Of a stretch of DNA of 64,000 nt, positions 10,142-21,251 are shown in pieces. Position 1 is the stretch's first letter. Each line of letters starts with the position of its first letter. Below the pieces are notes generated by a model. It did no database searches and was not told the DNA's origin. It saw only the letters and a list, made by a program, of their open reading frames with translations. This DNA is from Cladorrhinum sp. PSN259 (taxonomy: Eukaryota; Ascomycota; Sordariomycetes; Sordariales; Podosporaceae), in contig MU867077.1 of NCBI GenBank assembly GCA_033725935.1, forward strand, positions 506,776-570,775, given 5' to 3'. A program made the position numbers and the translations under genes.

Positions 10142-13110
10142 CTAGACGGGCACACTGCGTGGTGCCATCTCGCCGCTGCGGCGGTGAGTGATGATTTCTT
10201 GCTGTTTTTGTACTCTCGCAGCATTTTCGATGTTGCGAATCTTTTTGCGGACGCTTGCAAGACGCGTGTTAATCATAGCAATCACTGTGCAGAATGTTAG
10301 CAAGTAGCAAAACGAAAAGAATGAGCCGAAAGAGAAGGTCTTACTCTTTTGAACTGACTGTCTATCCTCGCTGCTCATTTCAGAGGTGTCTTCCCGTGCG
10401 GTTTCGGGCTTCTCATCCTTTGAAGATGAAGTTGACACTCTCCGCTTAGGAAGGTAGTCATCGTCGCTATCGAGAACGGCTTCCAACATCCGAATGGCAG
10501 TTGAATAGAGAATTTCATTGCCGGCTAGATCATCACTAGCAATCTCGTTGATGGCAGCAGTCTTGCTCATCTCAACAGCACGGTCATACATGAGTCTCTC
10601 AGCACTCAGGCCGGGGGACAGGTAAACGCCTTCAGCCCCTGAACCGCTGATGGAGTACGCCTCTGCAGGCTGTTGGTTGCTTGGGTGGCTGGGATGTTCA
10701 TCTGGCAGCTGCTTCTGGGCCTCAAGTAGCTTCAGTCGAACAATCTCGGCCTTTTCCAACACCTCATTGAATCGAGACCGAATCCATTGAACAGCTTGGT
10801 TGATCTTTTGCGCCAATGCTTGGCTGTTAACCGAATCACGAGCAGCTGAGAGCACACCATTGTTAGTTTCGGCCCGGTTCTTGCGAGTCCACCACAAGCT
10901 GGCGATGTCCATTGACTTGGCGAGGAGGGACAATGCCTTGACGTATAAGACGAGCGCTTCTTCTGATAACGCATGGACAGCCTCGGGTGTGAGACCCCCA
11001 TCCTCGTCCATTTTCTCGACAGTAACACCGCCAAGCCCGTACTCAACAGAGGGGGCCAGCGGAACCAGCTGCTTGTACTTGACCTCAGCAAATCCGTATA
11101 CGACGTCACTACGTGTGGCCCATTCCTCAATGCACTGAGCAACACGAGAATCCTCGTCAACTGGGGTGTTCTGCTTTCCATCCGAAATCAGGCCAGCGGG
11201 CGCCGCAGGAGCGGGATATGTCGGAAATGGGCTGTAAACCTGAGGCGGTGATTGACCCTTGCCGAAAGGTTGCGGTGAGATCTTGAACCCAAAAAGCCGA
11301 ATGCTAGCATCTTGAATTGCCTTCGAAATCACTGCAGGCACGGAGCTAGGGCTGCTGGACAGAGCCTTGTCGTATGACCCTTGACGGTGGTGATCATTCC
11401 GACCATTCCTCGAATATGATCCAGCTGTTGCCGTCGTGGCGCGCCTTACTATCTGGCCTCCTTTAGGTGACTGCATAGAAATCTGATCAGCTAGAGCGTT
11501 GACCTCTACCCCCTTCTTATCGATGAAGATGTACTCTCGTTCAAGAGCGACATCTTGGGCAGCTTTTTCCTCTTCAGTTGCAGGTGTGAATGTCTTGGCC
11601 TTGGATTTGACATCAATATCTGAAGGCAAAAGTGAGTCCCTGGGTGGTCTCAAAGAAGCATTGGAGTAGCGGCGAGCAGGGTCGACGTATGAAATGGGTC
11701 TGGTTGGCGCTGAGGTAGAAGGCTGAGGACCGGCTGGTCGCCTGATTCCGAGTCCTTCGCCAGTTTCCTGTCGTGGAGAATAGCTCAAGCGACTGCCAGT
11801 CTGCAGTTGCTCCATTGGATTGGGTTTGGGTTCAATAGGGGTGGCCAAGGGTGATGATCGGCGTGGCGTGGGTGATTGAGGCACCCCATGCCCGCGAGAT
11901 GCTTCCTGTTCTGCGACTTGCTTTCGAAGGGAATTCTTGCGTGTCAGCGCGAGCATATCATCAGGCCTATCTGCGTTCTTATTGACTGTTGGTTTTGGGA
12001 TGTCATCCTCAACCAGGCCAGGAATCGGATCTGTAATAACTGGGTGGTTAAAGAAGTCTGCAAAGCTGATCCGTTCTACAGGATTCCGCTTCAGCAAAGC
12101 TCGGATGAGATTCCTCAACTCGGGAGTGGTGACACTCTCTCGGGGGAACTTGATCTGATCAACAGCCGCCTCGATCTTCCTGAGAAGCTCTACGTGGTTG
12201 CCGGCCCTGAATGGGGGCTTTCCAGTTGCCATCTCGTACAGCACCGTTCCCACTGACCAAAGGTCCGCCTTGGCATCGTACCGTTCGTAACGGAGGATCT
12301 CAGGGGCCATGTATAGTGGTGAACCACATAGGGTCTCGGCAAGCGAGGTTGAGGGTAACACACGGGCGAACCCGAAATCTGCCAGCTTGAGCATTGGGAG
12401 TGATGGGACACCGACAGCTGGCGTTAGTGAGTCGTGACTAGCGCTCAAAATCTGCTTCATCGATTTGTGTGTTTCCCGCCATTGGGGCGGCGGCAATAGT
12501 AGAAGATTCTGAGGCTTGACATCTCGGTGGACAAAGTTGCCTTCCCGCAGGAACTTGAGAGCACTTGCCAGTTGTTGAAGAAAGTGGCGGGTGAGAACCT
12601 CATTCAACCCAGCATTAGGGGCAACGGGGTACTTGCGCGCAAGGTCATGGGTGACCGAGTTCGTGATTAGTTTATCCCGTCTCTTGATGAAGAGCGACAG
12701 ATCCCCGAGCTCGCAGAACTCCATGATCAGGTTGATATGCGTTGATGACTCGACGCAATCATGGAGGGCAACGATGTGTGGGTGACGCAGTTTCTTGAGG
12801 ATTTTGATCTCGCCATAGAGATTTTCTTTTAGCTTCTTGTTCAAACGGCCGAGCTCAACAGACTTGATCGCAACCAGTGCGCCAGTAACCTGCAACAAAG
12901 GGATTCTGTGTCAGTGCAAAGAGCAAAACATCAACCGGATGGTGTGACACCAAGCTGAAGGAAGAGGATAATAACCTTGTGGCGGCCAGAGTAAACCTGG
13001 GCGAAGCTACCCTTTCCAATCTCCTTGTCTATGACAAACTGCCCGATGGAGTCGTCGATGGCCTTGATCCTCCTCGAGGACGAGGAGGAAGTGGGCGCTC
13101 GGTTAGCCAT
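10142..13110 (-). CDS. ATG1: Serine/threonine protein kinase Atg1 (autophagy initiation)
   Basis: ULK1/Atg1 kinase that starts autophagosome formation, working with Atg13/Atg17-type partners. Exons 13110-12976, 12889-10345 and 10284-10142 give 940 residues. Kinase domain about 24-330: glycine loop IGKGSFAQVY, catalytic Lys54, HRDVKPQN (Asp168), DFG (Asp216), a Thr at about 231 in the activation loop (LAETLCGSP) and APEIL. A long Ser/Pro-rich linker contains EREYIFID at about 495-502, in the place of the Atg8-interacting motif known in fungal Atg1; the C-terminal helical region is the Atg13-binding type. Intron 1 (86 nt) has an unusual GTTATT donor but a good TTGCAG acceptor, and joins HK to VTGALVAIKS. 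Intron 2 (60 nt, GTAAGA...CTAAC...CACAG) is stop-free and in frame. The start codon has a perfect GCCGCCATGG context. Confidence 0.95.
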
Positions 13111-13667
13111 GGCGGCTTCCTGCAAGAGTTGACGAGAGCAGGAAAGCAGAAAAGAGCCCGAGGGCCTACGCTATACGAAAGACGTGGGCGGGCGGCTCGA
13201 TCGTCATGTATACCCGCGCGAGCTATGGCGATGCTGTTGGACGAGGTACGGTGTTCTGGTTGGGGTTTCGAGAACGACAAGGAGGGAAGAGAGAGGATGT
13301 GAGTGTGTGGCTCAGAGGCAGACACAAACAACCTATGGGTAGGTTTTGGCGGCGGACGATATGGTGGATGTTGCGTGGGGAGCAGGCTTCGGGAAGCTGC
13401 CAATCGAGGATGGGGGCTATGGGGTTGGGGAGGTAGGTATCCGATAGGCGGAGAGTGTAAATGTGTTGTTGGTGGTGTCGCAGGATATTACTTCGATGTA
13501 AATGTGCAAGATCGGCCCGAAGGTATGCGGAGGGAAAAGAGGAGATAACAGAGCTTCTTTTGTGGAGTCTCCTCTTAAACAAGAGTGAAATCGAGGTTGG
13601 TAGGTCGCCCGTGCGTATCAGGAAGATGGGATGCTGCTGCCCGACGTTTGGCAGACGCGAGAACCTT

Positions 13668-13716
13668 GGGAACCTGGGGGGAGCTGGGGTGGTGGGTGAT
13701 GCGAGTGGGTGGCGGG
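13668..13716 (+). other. G-run cluster with G-quadruplex potential upstream of ATG1
   Basis: Six runs of three or more G lie within 49 nt (13668-70, 13676-81, 13686-89, 13694-96, 13707-09, 13714-16), with short loops. This fits the simple quadruplex pattern on the plus strand, which is the template strand for ATG1, about 560-600 bp upstream of its start. Folding and any effect are inference. Confidence 0.5.
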
Positions 13717-14051
13717 TGCGGATCTATAATCAACGATGGGTAACAGACTTGTTGAAAGTATCTAGTGCCAGAGTAGTGCCGCGTATGGTGGTAGTGGCGA
13801 TGGTGTGGGAAGGCAGATAGTGTGTACGGCGCGAGTGCAGAGGACCGATGGTGATGGTAGTGGTAATGTCTGGGGTAGTCAAACGACGGACGGGTGAGGT
13901 TGTTGCTCGCAGTCAGGTCGCAGTCAGATAGCGATAGCCGACTGTGCCTGGGGATGTTGAACGGCTATCAATGCTATCAATAGGATCCAGTGCGGTTGCA
14001 AGCAGTAGGGGATCTCCACACGGCACGCGCTGACGTCCAAGGTCAACTGAA

Positions 14052-14058
14052 TGACTCA
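14052..14058. promoter_or_regulatory. TGACTCA (Gcn4/CPC1-type site) upstream of ATG1
   Basis: Exact match to the consensus for the bZIP factor of general amino-acid control, about 940 bp upstream of the ATG1 start. In yeast, Gcn4 activates autophagy genes on starvation; a role here is inference, and a single 7-bp match can occur by chance. Confidence 0.25.
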
Positions 14059-17000
14059 GACTCAATAGTGCTACAGGATACAAGGTGCAATGCCCCCTCG
14101 TTATCTAACAATGCCGGATTCGAGAAAAGACGAGAATGCAGAGGTTTGCAGTCACAAAGGTCACAGAGGAGATGAAAGGAGGAGGCGGTGGAATAATGAA
14201 CAGAAGAGAGGGAAGGAACCTGGGAGGGACATGCATCGATCAAAGCAGCCAAAAAGGTGACGACGACGATACCTGAACCTGCCGACACCACCTGCAGGGG
14301 AGGTACCGTCCACCGTCCACCCGTGGACCACCTCTGGAAGCTTGGGGTTTGGTGCAGGCGTGTGTGGCTGCTGAGTGTCCAGAAGGGTGAGGTGCTGGAA
14401 GCGGAAGGCACGGGACCGGGACTGGGACTTCCAGGTTGCTACGTGCGAATGACACACATTTGGCACGGTGCCTGTGATGGACATTTGGAGTCTGCGGCGT
14501 GCACGAACAGAGAGCTAGCGCTCCAAGGTATCCCTGCGTGCCGCTGTTTGGCTCTGACAGAGTGCCAGTCTTCAAGGTACTTTGTGGGTACCGATGAGCT
14601 CAGAGCGCATTCTGTGAGACGATTCTGCGATAAGGCTACGCGATAACACCACCGGACCTCTCCAAACTCTCTCTCATCATTTACCGCCTGTCTTGCGTGT
14701 TTGCAAGGTTCCAAGGTTAAGTAGGTAATCCGAGCTAAGAATCTCGATTGCCGATTGCGAACTCGCCTCTGGGGTTCTCGGTTTCTCGAAGCCTGCCAAC
14801 AAACGGTTTCATCTTGGCTGCTAAGTGCATGGATATCTGACGGATGCCAGGAAGTGGCCCCGGTTCCATCCGCCCTGCTTTGGCTGACGAGGTGCTGGTT
14901 GCTCCGGAGCTAAAGTGATGAATGGATGGTTGGTGATGATGTGGATGCGGGTGTCTGCATGAATACATGCACAGTATGGAGAGCGTGGGATGAGCGGCCG
15001 ATGTCGAGACAGCCCGTCATGATGAATCGACCAACGGGGAACGAGGACTCACATCGCAGTGGAGTCACAAGAGCGCGCCCTGTGGATTGTGGAGAAGTTG
15101 TTTGTACTGTGCTCGATTCTGCCAATCTGGGGCCCTTAACAGGGGTCATCGTGCAAAGATGCAATAACAAGCTGAAATGGCCATATAGGTACAAACACAT
15201 ACACGGTGTGCCTGTGAGATCTTACCATATATAGGTTTCACAAACAAGACTCAGCAACGGGAGAGCGAGGCACTGTGAAGTCAAAAGAAAGATGGGACAG
15301 GGGGCCACATCCGATCGACAAAGAGGTGACGGAGGTCAGAGGAGGTGGGAGGGAGCGAAAGAGGAGGGAAGGCGGTCGAGAGCAGCATGAACATGGGCAT
15401 GGGGTATCGTCAGGTGGTCAAGACTCCCGCGCCGTCGCTGCACCACTGCCAGGAACGATGGCCAAAAGGGGGTGCGCCCATGATCCTTGGTCCGACTTGA
15501 CGACGGCCCGCCTGAATTGGCTCTGTTGAGTTTTCCCTGAATATTGACGATATTCAGTCTCTTCTTGTCGTTGATCAATGCCTCGGTGCCGGGTGGACAG
15601 CGGCAATCTACAACCTGGTCATGGCTCGGCCGGATGTGCACATGCATCAACCAGCAAGCAGCAGCCGGTGAGTGGCGTATACCCGGAGGTTGGTCGGCGT
15701 GGTCAGCCTGCCGGAACGAGACCTCCTGTTTGAACTTTCTCTCTGATGTGAGGCTGTCGTTATCGCATCAGTCTCATCCCCTGCCCATCTTATCGATGCC
15801 AAGGGTCTAGCTATCGGGGCATGGCAGTCTTCGTATCGCTGTGGACACCGCTGCTGCAACGTCTCTGCAACAAGTGGTCAATTCAATGCATCCAACATCC
15901 AATCGTCGGACGCCAAGCAGACGTTGCAGATCCCAAACTTGAGGACGTCTTCGATGTGCAACTCGTCCTCGGTTATACACTACGGTTGAGGCCCACGTCC
16001 AGACCTGGGATGCTTTGCATTGCATCCTCAGTGAACAATCCTCCGGCCCTGATTGTTTTTTGCCTCTTTCCCTATTACTGATTTGTCAATTAGGTGGCAT
16101 CGGTCATCAGGCGCAATAAGCGATGGGATACAATGAGACAATGTATAACATCGGTTTCCATCGTCCCTTTTCTTTGTGTACCTCAAATTTGACGACATTG
16201 AGTGTGAAGCGTCATGGATCTCTGCTAATTGCTAAATCGGGGTTGATCGAAGGGGCAAGTGTTCCCCATTGAGCCAAGACCCCCGCGCTCTTGGTGTCCA
16301 AAAAACAAGCACAGTACAAACCTTGGTTTGTGTCCCTTATGTTCGATAGGATTTTGTTGGGAGGGTGACACAGTCTGAACTCTGAGCCCACTCAGATTCT
16401 CTGGTTTACCAGCAGACCTATTATTTTAGACACATCCCAGAAGCAAAGCAAGGCACTGCAGAAATACCAACTGAGTGACAGCCAGCACACCATCTCAGAC
16501 AGATGTACACAGTTTATCTGTTCGGCTTTGAGAGGCACTATTTCCGGCAGATGTATCCTGTCTGCATCTCAATATTGGATCCTATCAGTCATACTCGGTT
16601 CCCTGGACATGGCCAAGCCTACATGTAATATCTCGGGAATAGCGAGATTTATGTATGTACACCACCGAGGCGTACCCTACCTATGTGCCAGGGCAACATT
16701 CGGAGGCAGAAAAAGGGGTCTTCCTCTCCGCACAGGGTGGTGGTGTGGAGATCTCGAGTAATACAGACGGTACTCTCTCCAAGTGTCTTTGTTTGTTTCA
16801 TCGGCAGAGACGCCAGCTCATTCGCATACTCTATTGGTCCCTTCTCCTGCAAGTCTGCATCCCACATACGGTATCCCCTACACGGCATATCTGACCTGGA
16901 AAAAAGATCCGTACTGTGTGACTCTTTGTTAATTCGTGCAACCTCGTGGGGGGAAGCATTCCGATGGGTGGATGACGATTTAGCCAATTATATCCTTGCC

Positions 17001-18470
17001 CTACCTTTCTTTAACCTGGGACTACTGCTACGCTATCTTTCCCTTGTGATGACAACTCATGCTGTTGTTCAGTCCTAGTTGATTGAGACTCTAGGAAGCC
17101 TAGAAGGCAACCACCCGAACGGACACGACACAGCACAACAACTGCATGGATCTTTAATCAACCACCAGGTACTATTGGGATTGGACAACTGTTAACCTCG
17201 TCTTCTTTAGGTTAAGTGTCATGTATTTCACACCTTAGGAGGTATCACCAATCACCTGTGCTATCTGTATCATGACCAGAGTGTTGTTGTGCCACAGTCG
17301 CCAAAATGATTACAATTCACGAAGAACATGACATGTCAATTTCACGAGCGAACCAAGCTGTCCACCATCAGCTCAGGGGGAGCTCACATATCATGAAATG
17401 GCGCTTTTAAATGAAATTCCAAATCCGCCCAGTGAGTCCAGACCATCTGAGCAGAAACTGGAAAGTCCAGCACTTAGACTACATCTTCCCCCCCAAAAAA
17501 ACCAAAAAAAACCAAGACAAGGCTGCAACAACGCACTTACACACCAAGACCGGGCAAGTCCAAGCCCACATTAACGTCTCTCTCACCCAGCCAGCCGAGG
17601 TGGGGGAATGTCCCTGGCCCGCAGCGGCCGCCGCCCCCGACCTGCATTGGCAAATTCTGCCTGGTCGTGCATACTTCAGACGCCTCCTATGGAAATTGTT
17701 CAAACCGATGGGTTCAAATCACAAATCACATCAACATACATATACATATGCTCAGGGAGGTAATGATTGTGGATATCTCCCACCGGGAGGATATTTCCCT
17801 TCTCGGAGAGGCAGGCGGGCATGTCTGCCTAGTTTACCTTGCCATCAAGTTCAAGCTAGACTATGTGGAGGTGGAAAGAGCCTCATCTTTTAGAGCAAAT
17901 CAAGAAAACGACGACAGGAGGATTCCTCGTCACATCACACCTAGAGTGCATTAGAGAAACAGGAAGGTCATCTTGAGCATTATTTCATTGTGATGAAGTA
18001 AGTAGGCAGAAAAGATAGCCAAGCGTCTAATTAGCCCTTAACCATGAATCCATCCCCGCCATGCAGAGCATCCATCTCCCCAAAGTTGATGCAGTCAAGG
18101 AAATAGTGCATCCAAAATGTGACTCTTGTCTTTCCTCTAAATGGAGCACAATGATTGGTCTTGCCGTAGCTAGGAGGATAAAGTACTGCTGAACCCAAAA
18201 ACGAAATCACCACCCAGAAAGAGAAAACCCCATGACCTATCCGACCATGAACCGTTTATCGATGCAATCAATCTAAATGCCAAGTGTGGTTGGCATCTGG
18301 TATCATGAGATAGCCAAAAGAAATAAGACCAAAATGACGGCTATGTGTCACCCGGTGTAGAATTCATGCGGTCCGATCCCGCCAACCGCATCTTTAACTC
18401 TTGAAAATTCTCCGTCTTCTTCCCCAGATCATTTCCCCGCATGTTCACATCGGACAGTGACTCACTCAAC

Positions 18471-19866
18471 TCAGTGTGCCTCCGCAATCTTTGCCGTCGG
18501 CAACTCCTTCAATGCCTCTCCAATAGTCTTGATAGCGCTTCGCAGCTCCTCCTCGGTAATAACCAATGGCGGCGCAAACCGAATGATGTTTCCATGTGTT
18601 GGTTTGGCCTGTTCAAGGCAGCAGAGTTAGTAACCTATAATCTGACAGGGAAGATATGGGTGGACTCACCAAGACCCCCTTCTCTTTGAGAAGCATGCAC
18701 AGATCCCAGGCCGTCCTCCCCTCTGTCTTGGCCTCGTCGATAACAACAGCGTTCAGCAGCCCTCTTCCCCGGACAATCTGCACCAACGGGCTGTTGAATG
18801 CCTTCACACCCTCCCTAAAGATCTCCCCGAGCTTCTCCGCGTTCTCGACCAGCCCTTCCTCCTCTACCAACTCCAGCGCCCTGATACTAACCGCACAGCC
18901 AAGGGGATTACCGCCATAGGTACTCCCATGCGTGCCGGGCTCAACAACGCCCATTACCTCCTTTGAGCCCAGCACGCAACTGACAGGGTACATGCCTCCC
19001 GAGATCGCTTTTCCGAGAGTTACCAGATCCGGCTTGATCCCGCTCCACTCACAGCACAGCATCTTGCCCGTCCTCGCAATACCTGTCTGGATTTCATCGC
19101 AGATCAACAAGACATTATGTTCCTTGCACAACCTCGCCACTTCCTTCAGGTAGCTTTCCTCTGGAACAACAACACCAGCCTCACCTTGGATAGGCTCAAC
19201 AATAAACGCAGCCATGTACTTGCCGTACTCTTCCAAAACTGCCTTGAGATCGTCAACAACCCCGAACCTTATCCCCTTGCCGGTCTTTGGGTTCACAGCT
19301 CCGATACCAGGCAAATAAGGGCCGTAGTTATCTCTTGACTCTGGATCAACCGACAAACTGACAGCCGTCATTGTCCTCCCGTGGAAGTTGTCTGACGCTC
19401 CAAAGATTAACGCCTTCCCTTGTTCCACTCCCTTGACCTTGTATGCCCATTTTCTTGCGACTTTGATAGCAGTCTCGACCGCCTCGGCACCTGTGTTCAT
19501 GGGCAAGACCATGTCATATCCAAAGATATTACGGACCTTTTCAGCCCATACGGGGAAGACGTCGTTGTGGAACGCGCGAGAACTGAGTGTTAGGCGTGAG
19601 GCCTGGTTGGTCAGGGCTTTGATCAGTTCGGGATGGCAGTGGCCCTGGTTGACGGCCGAGTAGGCAGAGAGGAAGTCTAGGTAGTGATTTCCTTCGGGAT
19701 CCCAGACGTGGACGCCGGAGGCTCGGGCGAAGACGACGGGGAGGGGGTGGTAGTTATGCGCCGCAAACTCGTGCTCAGCTGAGATGGCTAACTTGGTCGA
19801 GGAGGCGTGGTAGCGATCTGGAGAGGTCCCACTGGAGGGGGCGGGGGAGTTCGCGTGGGGAGCCAT
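18471..19866 (-). CDS. OAT: Ornithine aminotransferase
   Basis: PLP enzyme that moves the delta-amino group of ornithine to 2-oxoglutarate, giving glutamate-5-semialdehyde in arginine catabolism toward proline/glutamate. Exons 19866-18670 and 18608-18471 around a 61-nt intron (GTGAGT...AACAG) give 444 residues, normal for cytosolic fungal OAT. Class-III aminotransferase features: NTGAEAVETAIK, HGRTMTAVSLS, the cofactor Asp257 in ICDEIQTG and the Schiff-base Lys286 in TLGKAISGG. The second exon supplies the C-terminus (AKPTHGNIIRFAPPLVI then EEELRSAIKTIGEAL), which the unspliced frame would lose. No mitochondrial presequence is evident, as expected for the fungal enzyme (CAR2 in yeast, ota in Neurospora). 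Confidence 0.96.
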
Positions 19867-20957
19867 GCTGACTTATTCGTAACCTGTGAGTCCTGTTGGG
19901 AAGAAGAACAAGAAGTGATCCCTTTGAACAGAAACGGTGAGACGCGATGGAATGAGAGAGCCAAGAAGAGCAAGTTTAATGACTGGTTCGAGTAGGTTTG
20001 ACTGGTGCAAGCCACAGGCGTATACTTGGAGCAGGTAAGTTTGACAGTTACCAACCGGTAAAACAGCAACCCAATTGCAAGAAAAGAAGAAGTCAATTGG
20101 AAGAAGATGTCGAAGAACAAAGAGGAAGAGTAAGAGAAGACAAGAATGAGGGGAAGTAATCGTGCCCTAGTTCTTATTATAACCTACCAATGAGGGGGAG
20201 GGGCTCAGTTTCTTGGGAAAAGGGCACATGCTGTCTCATCCGATACGGTATTATCTGATACCAACCTTTTCTCTTTTTCCCTTTCTCTTTGCAATCTAAT
20301 TGCCAATCCAATTGCATCTCGCATCTTCCAAGGAAACGAGATCCGTGGAATACCGCCGCCGTTCCGCCACACTATACCCCTAAGTGCAAGTGGAAGCGGC
20401 AACCGATGATAATGACAGCAGCCAACCCGACAAGACAAGGGCTCACGTGGACCCAAGATCCCTGTGACCGCCGCCTTTGATGCCGAAGCAAAGCGGCGAC
20501 CTTGACCTTCGGATGACGAGATCATTTGATCGTGCACACCTTCCCCTTCCACTTCCGCTGCCCGCCGCGACGGATCCGAGAAGTGATGTCGGTAACAATG
20601 ATCCCGCTTGGATCTTGGAAACCCCACGTCGGTTGTGGAAGCAAGCTCCGAAGCACCGATAACGGGCGGCGTCGGCGGAAGTGGGATAACACTCCGTCTG
20701 CATGGTATCTGCAGGGTCTTGGGCTGCAACGAAGCGACGTTGTACGAACCAATGGGGCTTCAGACGATTACCTTTCACCTCGCATCGCGGTCATGGCTAT
20801 TTGACAGCTGACAAAAATCAAAGCGAATAGTCAAAAGGGGCGAAAAGGGAAGAGAAAGAAAGATAGCTATCTGATATCAAAGTTGCACAAAACAGTTAAA
20901 TGTGAAAATTGTATTAAAAAAGAAATCAAAAAAAAAAAAAGGAGAGAGTTGAACAAA
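19867..20957. other. Intergenic: OAT promoter side
   Basis: About 1.1 kb between the OAT start and the 3' end of the 5S gene. It contains the OAT promoter and leader; the leader region (19.87-20.16 kb) is pyrimidine-rich in the OAT sense. Many short overlapping open frames at 20.2-20.8 kb on both strands show no recognisable protein. A long A run at about 20928-20940 (T run on the minus strand) follows the 5S gene. Confidence 0.5.
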
Positions 20958-20958
20958 A
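20955..20958 (-). terminator. Pol III terminator (T4) of the 5S gene
   Basis: On the minus strand the 5S sequence runs directly into TTTT, the minimal RNA polymerase III termination signal; a longer T-rich tract begins about 15 nt farther on and could act as backup. Confidence 0.7.
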
Positions 20959-21076
20959 CATACAACACCGGGGATTCCCCAATGGTCACCCACTTGAGTA
21001 CTGGTCCGGCGGTTGGTAGCTTATCTAGGGCAGAGCGGACGGGATGCCGAGTTTTCTACCACCTATGGTCGTATGT
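20958..21076 (-). rRNA. 5S ribosomal RNA gene (dispersed, divergent type)
   Basis: A 119-nt sequence that begins ACATACGACCATAGG and ends GGTGTTGTATGT on the minus strand, matching the ends and size of ascomycete 5S rRNA; it also holds ATCCCGTCCGCTC and GTGGGTGACCA, the conserved loop segments. Terminal helix I pairs ACATAC with GTATGT. Compared with the major Neurospora form as I remember it, helix II (GGTGGTAG with CTACCAACC) and helix III (GGCA with TGCC) differ on both sides in ways that keep pairing. It is followed at once by four T residues, a Pol III stop. Single dispersed 5S genes are the rule in Neurospora and many Pezizomycotina. It could be a minor 5S type or an ageing copy; retained pairing favours a working gene. 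Confidence 0.88.
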
Positions 21077-21251
21077 GACAGAACAGACAGTTAGACAGCA
21101 TTATAAACGGGCCCTAGGGCCAAATAATCTTGGATTCCAAAAGCGGGTTAGTCCCAAAACCATACTGTGAGCAGAGACAATTCAACCGTCAAGGTTCTCG
21201 TCGCCGAGACATGCATGTTTTGTAGTTCCGCGACAGCATCATAAAGTCAAG

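Larger units (their letters stand above)
13111..18470. other. 5.4 kb gene-free stretch upstream of ATG1
   Basis: Between the ATG1 start and the OAT stop (both minus strand) I find no convincing coding region on either strand; open frames are short, biased in composition and resemble no known family. The part nearest ATG1 (13.1-14.0 kb) is G-rich on the plus strand, so an ATG1 leader would be C-rich, and contains several short upstream open frames on the minus strand (for example 13223-13582). It also holds a direct repeat of TCGCAGTCAG (13907-13916 and 13918-13927), a G-run cluster and a TGACTCA site, listed separately. The part from 14.5 to 18.4 kb has mixed composition with no visible repeat structure. 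It could be a long promoter/leader, a non-coding RNA, or hold a gene too divergent to see. Confidence 0.55.

Noticed and set aside
13029..13582. Overlapping minus-strand open frames upstream of ATG1
   Set aside because: No recognisable product; they fit upstream open frames in a C-rich leader better than a gene.
17411..17893. 160-codon plus-strand open frame in the large ATG1-OAT gap
   Set aside because: Biased composition, no domain, and no convincing neighbouring exon.
18458..18464. TGACTCA next to the OAT gene
   Set aside because: It lies just downstream of the stop codon, not in the promoter, so it is not proposed as a control site for OAT.
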